Assembly (NCBI GenBank): GCA_902798915.1
Contig: CADBYM010000004.1
Location: 1 to 64,000 of the forward strand
DNA: 64,000 nucleotides
From: an uncultured Coriobacteriaceae bacterium
GTDB lineage: Bacteria > Actinomycetota > Coriobacteriia > Coriobacteriales > Atopobiaceae
Direction of reading: 5' to 3'
Positions 56,338-64,000 of the stretch are shown piece after piece. The position numbers and the translations under genes are program-made. The notes under the pieces were generated by a model, which worked only from the letters and a program-made list of their open reading frames with translations, was not told the origin of the DNA and ran no database searches. Position 1 is the stretch's first letter. Each line of letters starts with the position of its first letter.

Positions 56338-58736
56338 ACTCTCTCCTTAAGCCTCAACACGACCCAGCCAAGCGGGTCGCTTCCGTCCTCTTTGACTTCC
56401 AAGGCGGCGTACAGCCACAAGAACACCGCCAGTGCCGCCACGCCAACAATAGCCAACAATACTGCCATACCTGACGTCATCGGCGACAACATGAAGAATT
56501 TTCGATACAAGATGCTACCGCCAAGAAGCATCGCCAAGACCGTGGCGAGCAGCCCCCAACGAAGGGCCGTAAGCGGCTGCGAGATGCGAGCGATGAGCGC
56601 GATACCCACCATACCCGTCAGGTACATGCTTACCGTCGATGCCTCCTCGTACGAGAGCGGCATTATGCGCTCTGCAATCTGAACGACGATGAGCGCGATA
56701 ACGATAGCAGCCGAAGCGGGTAGAGACCGCCGCAGGACGTTGACCAAAAATTGGCCCTTCACACGCTCGTGGTTGGGCTCGAGCGCAAGCACGAATGACG
56801 GCCAGCCAATGATGGAAGACGAGATGAGCGTCATCTGGATAGGTATGAAGGGATAGGGCGGTAGGAAGATGCACGCGGCCGCGAGAAGCGCCGAAAAGAC
56901 CGTCTTCACCAAGAACAACGACGCCGACCGCTGCAGGTTGTTGATGGAACGCCGTCCCTCGTCTACCACCTCGGGCATATGGGCGAAGTCATTATCCGCA
57001 AGTACGATCTCGGCCACATTGCGCGCCGCTGCGGAGCCGGATGCCATCGCAACTGAGCAATCGGCCTCCTTGAGGGCCAAAACGTCATTCACGCCGTCGC
57101 CCGTCATGGCAACCACATGCCCATCCTTGTGCAGCGCCTGAACCAGACTTCGCTTCTGCTGCGGCGTAACACGCCCGAACACTACGTTGTTGCGCGCCGC
57201 GCGCAAGATGTCCTCGTCCGTCTTGAGCGTCGAGGCATCGACGTAACGCTCGGCGTTCCTTATGCCCACATACCGAGCGATGGCAGAGACGGTACGCGGG
57301 TCATCGCCCGAAATCACGCGTACGGCCACACCCTGCTCAGCGAAGAAGTCAATGGTCTGCGGAGCGGACTCACGCACCTCGTCGCTGATTCCCACATAGC
57401 CAAGCACCTTCGGCCGACCCTCAAGCTCGCCCTTTGGCCCGAAGCCCTGCACTTCGGCGATGCAGAGAACGCGCTCCGTAGGAGCGAACTGCAACACTTC
57501 TGACTCATGCTCGCCAAAGTCCTCGCCCAGCACGAACTGAGCGGCGCCGACCACGATTGCTCGCCCCGCCGATGTGACACAACCGGAATACTTGCGAGCG
57601 GAGGAGAAGGGAATCTCGCGCTCGATGGCCTCAGCCTCGAAGCCCATCTCGTCGGCGAAGCGCAGCATCGCCTGTGCCGTCTCGTTGGCATCTTCGCTGT
57701 TGGCGCTCATCACAGTCGTAGCACACAGGAGCATGTCCTTGCACTTGCGGTCGTCGAAAGGCACGTCGCCAGCGGCTCGCATGCCCGTCACTTCCATGCG
57801 CCCACTCGTTATGGTACCTGTCTTGTCCAGGCACAGCGTATCCACGCGGGCAAGCGTCTCCACACAATACTGCTGCTGCACGAGGACCTTCCTTCCGCCA
57901 AGGCGCGTGGTGGCGATGGCGAGCACCGAGGAGGTCAGGAGCACCAGCCCCTGCGGAATCATGCCCACAACGGCAGCAACCGTCGAGAGAATCGCATCAT
58001 TCGTTGAGCCGCCATCCATGAGCACCGTACGCAGAAAGAGCCCGATCCCAAGCGGTACGAGCGCGATGGTCGAATACTTGATGATCATTCTGAGCGTGGA
58101 GAGAATCTCAGACGAGACCGCCTTGACGTAGCGCGCCTCGGCGTTAATCTTTGCTGCATAGCCGTCAAGACCCACGCGTAGGACGCGTGCGGTGACGGCA
58201 CCGGCAACGACGAAGCTACCGCTGAAGAGCTCGTCCCCCTTGCGCTTCTCGATGTGATTGCTCTCGCCCGTGAGGAGGCTCTCGTCCATGAGCGGGCCTC
58301 CCTTGACAACCACGGCATCGGCCGGAACCTGGTCTCCATGCGCGAGGAGGAAGAGGTCATCGAGGACGAGGTCGTCCACGCTCACCTCCTGCTCCACACC
58401 GTCGCGCACCACTCGCACCTTCTTTGCAGTAAGGATGGAGAGCTTGTCTACCATCTGCTTGGCGCGCACTTCTTGGATGACACCAACCGCGAGGTTGATG
58501 AAGACGACGATCATGAACGTCATGTTACGGTATTGTCCCGTGATGGCAACGAGCACCGCCAGAGCGAGATTAACGAAGTTGAACAGCGTGAAGGTGTGCT
58601 CACGCATAATCTGCCCGATTGACTTCGTCTTTACGTCAGTATTCGCGTTGGTCTTCCCTGCGGCCACGCGCTCGGCAACTTCCGCCGAGGTGAGCCCCCT
58701 CAGATTGTCCGCGTTACCTGCGGCGTTCTGTGCCAT
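56334..58736 (-). CDS. CtpE-like cation-transporting P-type ATPase
   Basis: The 800-residue membrane ATPase resembles the CtpE group, including the N-terminal GLTSAEVAERVAAGKTN pattern. It has TGES, the phosphorylation site CLDKTGT, KYSG-like RKYSG and GDGVND. About ten membrane helices are expected. CtpE in mycobacteria is linked to calcium uptake; the ion here is inference. Starting at ATG 58736 with GGGGAG upstream. An open frame further up is antisense of tRNA-Arg and is rejected. The stop overlaps acnA. Confidence 0.9.
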   Translation of the reverse strand: MAQNAAGNADNLRGLTSAEVAERVAAGKTNANTDVKTKSIGQIMREHTFTLFNFVNLALAVLVAITGQYRNMTFMIVVFINLAVGVIQEVRAKQMVDKLSILTAKKVRVVRDGVEQEVSVDDLVLDDLFLLAHGDQVPADAVVVKGGPLMDESLLTGESNHIEKRKGDELFSGSFVVAGAVTARVLRVGLDGYAAKINAEARYVKAVSSEILSTLRMIIKYSTIALVPLGIGLFLRTVLMDGGSTNDAILSTVAAVVGMIPQGLVLLTSSVLAIATTRLGGRKVLVQQQYCVETLARVDTLCLDKTGTITSGRMEVTGMRAAGDVPFDDRKCKDMLLCATTVMSANSEDANETAQAMLRFADEMGFEAEAIEREIPFSSARKYSGCVTSAGRAIVVGAAQFVLGEDFGEHESEVLQFAPTERVLCIAEVQGFGPKGELEGRPKVLGYVGISDEVRESAPQTIDFFAEQGVAVRVISGDDPRTVSAIARYVGIRNAERYVDASTLKTDEDILRAARNNVVFGRVTPQQKRSLVQALHKDGHVVAMTGDGVNDVLALKEADCSVAMASGSAAARNVAEIVLADNDFAHMPEVVDEGRRSINNLQRSASLFLVKTVFSALLAAACIFLPPYPFIPIQMTLISSSIIGWPSFVLALEPNHERVKGQFLVNVLRRSLPASAAIVIALIVVQIAERIMPLSYEEASTVSMYLTGMVGIALIARISQPLTALRWGLLATVLAMLLGGSILYRKFFMLSPMTSGMAVLLAIVGVAALAVFLWLYAALEVKEDGSDPLGWVVLRLKERV

Positions 58737-58851
58737 GCTCTCCCCTGTTCGCCAACTGCACCTGCGACAAACACACATCGCGAGTGATTCTCGCCTAATC
58801 ATACATTCTACGAAAAGCAGGCATGAGTGCGAGGGTAGTTTTTGTGGACGT

Positions 58852-58880
58852 GGAAAGCTCGGTCCCAACTGTGCTATAGT
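58852..58880 (+). promoter_or_regulatory. Promoter of tRNA-Arg
   Basis: -35 TGGAAA (58852-58857), a 17-base spacer and -10 TATAGT (58875-58880), about 10 bases before the tRNA. Confidence 0.55.
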
Positions 58881-58889
58881 TTTCTTCGC

Positions 58890-58966
58890 GCCCCTATAGC
58901 TCAGTGGATTAGAGTGTCTGCCTCCGGAGCAGAAGGTCGAGGGTTCGAATCCCCCTGGGGGCACCA
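58890..58966 (+). tRNA. tRNA-Arg(CCG)
   Basis: A full cloverleaf can be folded, with acceptor stem GCCCCUA/UGGGGGC. The anticodon stem UCUGC/GCAGA encloses the loop CUCCGGA, so the anticodon is CCG, reading CGG. The T loop is UUCGAAU and CCA is encoded. It has its own promoter and terminator. Confidence 0.97.
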
Positions 58967-58975
58967 GAAGAACCG

Positions 58976-59008
58976 CAGGTCAGACGTTCGTCTGGCCTGT
59001 TTTCTTTT
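58976..59008 (+). terminator. Terminator of tRNA-Arg
   Basis: An 11-bp stem (CAGGTCAGACG type, one G-T pair) with a 2-base spacer loop is followed by TTTTCTTTT. Confidence 0.85.
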
Positions 59009-59013
59009 GCGCT

Positions 59014-59043
59014 TTGATTTGCGCAGCAGCGGAGTGTTATCAT
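59014..59043 (+). promoter_or_regulatory. Promoter of the aro cluster
   Basis: -35 TTGATT (59014-59019), an 18-base spacer and -10 TATCAT (59038-59043), about 30 bases before the aroF start. No operator or attenuator is recognised. Confidence 0.55.
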
Positions 59044-59081
59044 ATTTGCTTTATGAATAACGCAACGCAAGGAGGCGGACC

Positions 59082-60107
59082 ATGATAGCGGTGGTCAAGC
59101 AGACGGCAACCGAGGAGCAGCTCGCTCACTTTGTGTCATGGATCGAGGGACGCGGCTTCAAGACGCATGTGTCGCAGGGCGACAACGAGACGATCGTTGG
59201 CATCATAGGCGACACGACCCAGATTGACCCGTTCCTACTCGAGTCGATGTCCATCATCGAGCGAGTCCAGCGCGTCTCCGAGCCCTTCAAGAAGGCGAAC
59301 CGGAAGTTTCATCCCGAGGACACCATCGTCGACTGCGGACATGGCGTGCTCATCGGCGGCGGACACTTCCAAGTGATGGCCGGTCCGTGCTCCGTGGAGG
59401 GACAAAACCTCATACAGATCGCCGTCGCCTGCAAGGAAGCCGGCGCGACGATGCTGCGCGGCGGTGCCTACAAGCCCCGCACCTCGCCCTATGCCTTCCA
59501 AGGCATGGGCGAGAAGGGCCTTGACCTGTTGCTCGAGGCATCTGAAGAACTCGACATGCCCATCGTGAGCGAGGTCATGGACCCGCGTGACGTGCAGGTG
59601 TTCGTGGACAAGGGAATCGACGTCATGCAGATCGGCGCACGCAACTCCCAGAACTTCACCCTCCTCAAGGAGGTGGGCAAGACCACCGTGCCCGTACTGC
59701 TCAAGCGTGGCATCGCAGGCACCATCGACGAGCTGCTCATGGCAGCCGAGTACGTCATGAGCGAGGGCAATCCCAACGTAATCCTCTGCGAGCGCGGCAT
59801 CCGCTCCTTCGAGACGCGCACGCGCAACACCTTTGACATCAACGCCATCCCCGTGCTCAAGCATCTGAGCCACCTCCCCGTGGTCGGCGACCCGAGCCAT
59901 GCGACGGGCTACACGCGCTACGTGCGCCAAGCTGCCTACGCTGCGACGGCGGCTGGTGCCGACGGCCTCGAGATAGAGGTCCACAACTGTCCCAGCGAGG
60001 CATTCTCCGATGGAGCGCAGGCACTCACGCCCGCGCAGTTCACCGACGCCATGCGCCGCATCGCGCTCATCCGCGAGGCAGTGACCACCGATCTGGGAGA
60101 GGAGTAG
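59082..60107 (+). CDS. aroF: 3-deoxy-7-phosphoheptulonate (DAHP) synthase, type I-beta
   Basis: First enzyme of the shikimate pathway, joining PEP and erythrose 4-phosphate. The 341-residue protein has an N-terminal ferredoxin-like regulatory domain (1-65), as in the Thermotoga enzyme, where it binds tyrosine or phenylalanine. The catalytic barrel has VMAGPCSVEG, LRGGAYKPRTSPYAFQG, LLKRG and VVGDPSHATG. GGAGG is upstream of the ATG. It leads aroF-tyrA-aroB-aroA-aroC, so feedback control is likely through the N-terminal domain. Confidence 0.95.
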   Translation: MIAVVKQTATEEQLAHFVSWIEGRGFKTHVSQGDNETIVGIIGDTTQIDPFLLESMSIIERVQRVSEPFKKANRKFHPEDTIVDCGHGVLIGGGHFQVMAGPCSVEGQNLIQIAVACKEAGATMLRGGAYKPRTSPYAFQGMGEKGLDLLLEASEELDMPIVSEVMDPRDVQVFVDKGIDVMQIGARNSQNFTLLKEVGKTTVPVLLKRGIAGTIDELLMAAEYVMSEGNPNVILCERGIRSFETRTRNTFDINAIPVLKHLSHLPVVGDPSHATGYTRYVRQAAYAATAAGADGLEIEVHNCPSEAFSDGAQALTPAQFTDAMRRIALIREAVTTDLGEE

Positions 60108-60109
60108 GC

Positions 60110-61015
60110 ATGGGAAACGAAGTGCCTGTGCTCGGACACCTCAGCATACCAGCCAATGCCACTTTTGTTCCCGGTCGCGTGGGCGTGCTCGGGCTTGGCC
60201 TCATGGGCGGCTCGTTCGCGAAGGCGCTCCACGCGGGCGGCACTGAGGTCTACGCATGGAACCGCACCCACTCGACGCTCGAGCTCGCCATGATCGAGTG
60301 CGTTGACGGTGAGTTCGACGACGCAACCATCCCCACCTGCGAGCTCATCATCCTCGCCGGATACCCCAAGGTGTCTGTGGAATGGCTCGCAGAGATGGCA
60401 GGGCGCATATCGCCTGGCGCCATCGTCATTGACGTGGTCGGCGTCAAGCGCAACATCTGCGAGAAGTGCTTCACCATCGCCGAGAGCCATGACTGGGCCT
60501 TCGTGGGATGCCATCCCATGGCCGGCACGCAGTATTCGGGCTTCGCCCACACACGCGCAAACATGTTCCACGGCGCCCCCATGGTGGTGGTGCCGCCCGC
60601 AGAGATGGATGACTTCGTGCGCCTCGACGTGCTGGAGAGACTCAAGAACCTCTTGGCACCCTGCGGCTTCGGGATGTTCACGCTCTCGACGGCCGAGCAT
60701 CATGACGAGGTCATAGCCTTCACGTCCCAACTCGCCCACGTCGTCTCCAACGCCTATGTGAAGAGCCCGTCCGCCCAGGTGCACAAGGGCTTCTCGGCAG
60801 GAAGCTACAAGGACCTCACCCGTGTAGCGCGCCTCAACGCCCACATGTGGACCGAACTCTTCCTGGAGAACGGAGACTACCTCTCGAACGAGATCGGCAT
60901 CCTCATCGACAACCTGCAGCAGTACAAGGATGCCATTGATGCGAACGATGCCGAACGGCTCGAGGCGTTGCTCGCCGAGGGCGACCGTCGCAAGAAGGAG
61001 GTGGAAGGCCAATGA
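60110..61015 (+). CDS. tyrA: Prephenate dehydrogenase
   Basis: Oxidises prephenate to 4-hydroxyphenylpyruvate for tyrosine. The 301-residue protein has a Rossmann motif VGVLGLGLMGGSFAKAL, CHPMAGT, and a helical C-terminal part. No ACT or chorismate mutase domain is present. It follows aroF by 2 bases and overlaps aroB by ATGA. The substrate preference between prephenate and arogenate cannot be told. Confidence 0.92.
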   Translation: MGNEVPVLGHLSIPANATFVPGRVGVLGLGLMGGSFAKALHAGGTEVYAWNRTHSTLELAMIECVDGEFDDATIPTCELIILAGYPKVSVEWLAEMAGRISPGAIVIDVVGVKRNICEKCFTIAESHDWAFVGCHPMAGTQYSGFAHTRANMFHGAPMVVVPPAEMDDFVRLDVLERLKNLLAPCGFGMFTLSTAEHHDEVIAFTSQLAHVVSNAYVKSPSAQVHKGFSAGSYKDLTRVARLNAHMWTELFLENGDYLSNEIGILIDNLQQYKDAIDANDAERLEALLAEGDRRKKEVEGQ

Positions 61016-62112
61016 ACGAGTCCTGGCACGAGGTCGTGCCCGTACACACCGCATCGCGCGACTATGACGTGGTCGTGGGCACGCATCTGCTCGACGAGGT
61101 AGGTCACCGCATGCGCTCGACGCTCGATGCCGACGCCGCCTTCGTGGTGAGCGACACCAACGTCGCCCCTCTCTACCTCAATCGGGTGGAATCGTCACTG
61201 CGCGAAGCCGGATTCTCGGTCGCCTCAACCGCGGTAAAGGCGGGCGAGTCCCACAAGAACCTTGCCACGTTCGGCTCCATTCTGGAAGACATGGCAACCG
61301 CGAGCCTCACCCGCGACAGCGTCGTCGTGGCACTTGGCGGCGGAGTCGTAGGCGACATGGCAGGTTTTGCGGCCGCGAGCTACATGCGCGGCATCCGCGT
61401 GGTGCAGGTCCCCACGACGCTGCTTTCCATGGTCGATTCCTCGGTGGGTGGCAAGACCGCCATCGACCTGAGCCGTGGAAAGAACCTCGTGGGCGCCTTC
61501 CTGCAGCCCTCGCTCGTCATCGCCGACGTGGGGTGTCTCTCGACGCTTGCGCCCTACGTCTTCGTCGACGGCATCGGCGAGGTCGTCAAGCATGGCGTGC
61601 TTGCGGACGAGGAGCTCTTTGACGAGCTCGCCGCACACCCCCTCACGCAGGACGGAGACCCCATCCAACTCGCCCACGTCATCGCTCGCAACGTCGCCAT
61701 CAAGCGTGACGTCGTGGGAGCCGACGAGAAGGAACACGGCGTTCGACAGACGCTCAACCTCGGTCACACCATAGGCCACGCCTTTGAGGCCGCCAGCGGC
61801 TACGCGCTCGGCCACGGACACTGCGTCGCAGCAGGTCTGTGCCACGTCGTCCGTGCCTCGGAACGCCTCGGGTGGTCCGACCCCGGTACCAGCAACCGCA
61901 TCGAGCGCTGCGTCGCTGCCCAAGGGCTTCCCACCACCTGCGACATCCCCCTTGACGACGTCATCGCACAGGCAAGTCATGACAAGAAGCGCCATGGGGC
62001 GAGTGTGAACATCGTCGTCCCGATTCGCATCGGCAACGTCGTGATGCGACGGGTTTCGCTCCCCGAGCTTGCCAACCTCATACGCAAGGGAGCAGGGAGC
62101 CCACGCCCATGA
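61012..62112 (+). CDS. aroB: 3-dehydroquinate synthase
   Basis: Second step of the shikimate pathway, cyclising DAHP with NAD and a metal. The 366-residue protein has GGGVVGDMAGFAAASYMRG, QVPTTLLSMVDSSVGGKTAID, and the metal ligands in HGVLAD-like and NLGHTIGHAFEA. It overlaps tyrA and aroA by ATGA, so it is coupled on both sides. Confidence 0.97.
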   Translation: MNESWHEVVPVHTASRDYDVVVGTHLLDEVGHRMRSTLDADAAFVVSDTNVAPLYLNRVESSLREAGFSVASTAVKAGESHKNLATFGSILEDMATASLTRDSVVVALGGGVVGDMAGFAAASYMRGIRVVQVPTTLLSMVDSSVGGKTAIDLSRGKNLVGAFLQPSLVIADVGCLSTLAPYVFVDGIGEVVKHGVLADEELFDELAAHPLTQDGDPIQLAHVIARNVAIKRDVVGADEKEHGVRQTLNLGHTIGHAFEAASGYALGHGHCVAAGLCHVVRASERLGWSDPGTSNRIERCVAAQGLPTTCDIPLDDVIAQASHDKKRHGASVNIVVPIRIGNVVMRRVSLPELANLIRKGAGSPRP

Positions 62113-63341
62113 ACGTCACCATCCAACCAGGCTCACTCAAAGGGGCAGTTTCGGCAGTGCCGTCCAAGTCCATAGCACACCGCCTGATGATTCTCTCCGC
62201 AATATCCCCCAGCCCCAGCGAGGTCATCTGTGAGACGACCTCCCAAGACATCGACGCGACCGCACGGTGTCTGCGCGCCCTCAGCACCGACGACGATTCC
62301 TGCCTGCTCGATTGCGGAGAGTCTGGCTCGACGCTTCGCTTCTTGCTGCCCGTCATCGGCGCATTGGGCAAATCTGCGCGTATCATCCGCCGTGGCAGGC
62401 TCGCGCAACGTCCGCTCGCCCCCCTCGACCAGCAGCTCAGAGCCCATGGGATGCGCATAGAGGACGATGGCGACAAACTCCTCGTGGCAGGGAAACTCCG
62501 CGGTGGACACTTCTCCCTGCCCGGCGACGTCTCGTCGCAGTACGTGAGCGGCCTCCTCTTGGCGGCACCGCTCCTTGCGGAGCCCGTCGAGGTCTTTGTC
62601 TCCACTCCCGTGCAGTCGCGTCCCTACGTGCAGCTGACCATCGCGGCCCTCAAGCGGTTCGGAGCCGATGTCACGTGCGACCGCGTCGGCCTCGGCGCGG
62701 CCTCCTGCGAACGCTTCGCGATGCAACCATGTACGCTTCGGGCCCCGAGGTTCGTCACCGTCGAGGGAGATTGGTCCAATGCCGCCTTCTGGTTGGCTGC
62801 GGGTGCCTTGGAGGAGCAAGGCCTTACGGTAGCTGGCCTCGACCTCATGAGCGCCCAAGGTGACCGTGCCATACTCGCGGCCCTCGCCGCCTTCGGCGCG
62901 CGCGTCGCACGCAAGGGTGATGCGGCGCGCGTCACCCGCGACGTGCCCCGCGCCGCATCCATGGACGTTCGCGCCATCCCCGACCTCGTGCCCCCGCTGG
63001 CTGCGGTTGCCGCCACCACGCCAGGCATGAGCATGCTCCGCAACGCCGGCCGCCTGCGCCTCAAGGAGTCCGACCGACTAGCCACCGTCACCGCCACCAT
63101 CAACGCAATGGGCGGCCGGGCACGCCTGATTGGCGATGACCTCGTGATCGAAGGCGTCGAGCGTCTCGCGGGCGGTCGGGTGAGTGCCGCAGACGACCAT
63201 CGCATTGCCATGATGACGGCCGTCATGGCCACCCATGCCATGGAGGCGACCCTTTTGCATGGCGCCGACTGCGTCGCCAAGTCCTACCCCGAGTTCTGGG
63301 ATGACTACCGCATGCTTGGCGGCGGGGCGACGGAGTGCTAA
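62109..63341 (+). CDS. aroA: 3-phosphoshikimate 1-carboxyvinyltransferase (EPSP synthase)
   Basis: Adds enolpyruvate from PEP to shikimate 3-phosphate. The 410-residue protein has the N-terminal VPSKSIAHRLMIL, ESGSTLRFLLP, LPGDVSSQYVSGLL, IPDLVPPLA and RLRLKESDRL. These give both halves of the inside-out barrel, and it is slightly shorter than the 425-440 residues common in other bacteria. The ESGST segment differs from the usual NxGT/AGT pattern. It overlaps aroB and is followed by a 92-base gap before aroC. Confidence 0.95.
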   Translation: MNVTIQPGSLKGAVSAVPSKSIAHRLMILSAISPSPSEVICETTSQDIDATARCLRALSTDDDSCLLDCGESGSTLRFLLPVIGALGKSARIIRRGRLAQRPLAPLDQQLRAHGMRIEDDGDKLLVAGKLRGGHFSLPGDVSSQYVSGLLLAAPLLAEPVEVFVSTPVQSRPYVQLTIAALKRFGADVTCDRVGLGAASCERFAMQPCTLRAPRFVTVEGDWSNAAFWLAAGALEEQGLTVAGLDLMSAQGDRAILAALAAFGARVARKGDAARVTRDVPRAASMDVRAIPDLVPPLAAVAATTPGMSMLRNAGRLRLKESDRLATVTATINAMGGRARLIGDDLVIEGVERLAGGRVSAADDHRIAMMTAVMATHAMEATLLHGADCVAKSYPEFWDDYRMLGGGATEC

Positions 63342-63433
63342 CGAGGCACGGATGCTTCCGACGACGAGGTATCTCTTGCTGGTCATATCGCAACAGCTTT
63401 TGGAGTACACTGCCCTAGGCGAGAGGAGCATCC

Positions 63434-64000
63434 ATGGGTTCATCATTCGGCACGGCGCTGCGCGTCACAATCTTTGGACAGTCCCATTCCGAGGCAGTGG
63501 GATGCGTCATAGAAGGTCTGCCCAGCGGCTTTGCGCTCGACCGCAAAGCCCTTGATGCCTTCATGGAGCGTCGCGCCCCCGGTCGCAACGCTTGGTCCAC
63601 GCCGCGCAAAGAGGCTGACGAGGTGCATATCGTCAGCGGCCTCAACGCGCGCGGGGAGACATGCGGAGCGCCACTCGCCGCCCTCATCAACAACACAAAC
63701 ACCCGCTCAGGTGACTACGACGAGCTCAGCCGCGTCCCACGTCCCGGCCATGCGGACTTCACCGCGCAATCGAAGTGGCGCGGCGCGCAGGACGTACCCG
63801 GTGGCGGCCACTTCTCTGCCAGACTCACCGCCCCGCTCTGCGTTGCGGGCGGCATCGCACGGCAGCTCCTAGAGGCGCGGGGGGTGCACATCGCCGCCCA
63901 TGCCCTGCAGGTGGGAGGCGAGCGTGACGTGCCCTTCGATGCCGTGCGCCATTCGACGGATTCCCTCGCCCACCTGCAACAGCAGATGCTAGCGCTACGC
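63434..64000 (+). CDS. aroC: Chorismate synthase (partial, 3' end outside window)
   Basis: Last step to chorismate, eliminating phosphate from EPSP with reduced FMN. The first 189 codons are present and open to the window end. Family motifs include VIEGLPSGF, MERRAPGRNAWSTPRKE, RPGHADFT and GGGHFSARLTAP. The N-terminal signature is GQSHS where the textbook form is GESHG. AGAGGAG precedes the ATG. The 92-base gap before it shows no clear promoter. Confidence 0.95.
   Translation, partial: MGSSFGTALRVTIFGQSHSEAVGCVIEGLPSGFALDRKALDAFMERRAPGRNAWSTPRKEADEVHIVSGLNARGETCGAPLAALINNTNTRSGDYDELSRVPRPGHADFTAQSKWRGAQDVPGGGHFSARLTAPLCVAGGIARQLLEARGVHIAAHALQVGGERDVPFDAVRHSTDSLAHLQQQMLALR

Noticed and set aside
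58737..58964. N-terminal extension of the P-type ATPase frame, including GGFEPSTFCSGG
   Set aside because: It is the antisense of tRNA-Arg(CCG), a common false extension. The true start has its own RBS at 58736.

Overview
The window is ordinary chromosomal DNA from a high-GC Gram-positive bacterium. My best guess is an anaerobic member of the Coriobacteriia (Actinomycetota; Olsenella/Atopobium/Collinsella-like). The grounds are strong GGAGG ribosome-binding sites on high-GC coding sequence, GTG and TTG starts, a rod-type mre cluster, a PPDK gene beside a PPDK-regulator homologue, a CtpE-like P-type ATPase, and large secreted proteins with Ig-like and Lys/Thr-rich repeats. Genus placement is inference, because there is no rRNA gene here.

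Layout. Almost everything from 1 to 58.7 kb lies on the minus strand; only a response regulator, a sensor kinase and dinB (32.2-35.3 kb) run the other way. Reading rightwards: a secreted CAP-domain protein (0.2-2.7 kb); tRNA-Ala(GGC); a seven-gene run pyrH-frr-uppS-cdsA-dxr-rseP-ispG, closely followed by proS (nucleotide, translation, isoprenoid and lipid functions); rpsB-tsf with a structured leader; an NlpC/P60 hydrolase; yraN-comM-dprA-trmFO-xerC (DNA uptake and processing, tRNA modification, dimer resolution); rplS and rnhB; a lipoprotein; ppdK with a half-length PPDK regulator; glyQS; rpsP-khpA-rimM-trmD-lepB; the two-component system and dinB; nadD-yqeK-rsfS; rplU-rpmA-obgE-proB; a radical-SAM pair and a DUF697-like protein; mreB-mreC-mreD-mrdA-rodA preceded by a cyclophilin and a TPR membrane protein; a zinc-ribbon membrane protein; aconitase and a P-type ATPase. 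From 58.9 kb the plus strand carries tRNA-Arg(CCG) and a shikimate/tyrosine cluster aroF-tyrA-aroB-aroA-aroC, with aroC running off the end.

Genes are very tightly packed. Many neighbours overlap by ATGA or GTGA or abut with 0-3 bases, which suggests translational coupling. No stretch over 300 bases lacks a gene. Bases 1-168 hold nothing I can identify. I found no insertion sequence, prophage, CRISPR array or plasmid function.

The most interesting observations are: a PPDK regulatory protein reduced to its N-terminal half and cleanly ended before its P-loop domain; two interleaved 6-bp inverted repeats (pseudoknot or switch) in the rpsB leader; an insertion of about 110 residues resembling a winged helix inside the RseP-type site-2 protease; a hairpin that hides the ribosome-binding site at the head of the comM/dprA operon; a 42-codon open frame just after glyS; an unusual thioredoxin-like plus CAP secreted protein; and a long acidic tail on MreC. 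None of these is proven a new system.
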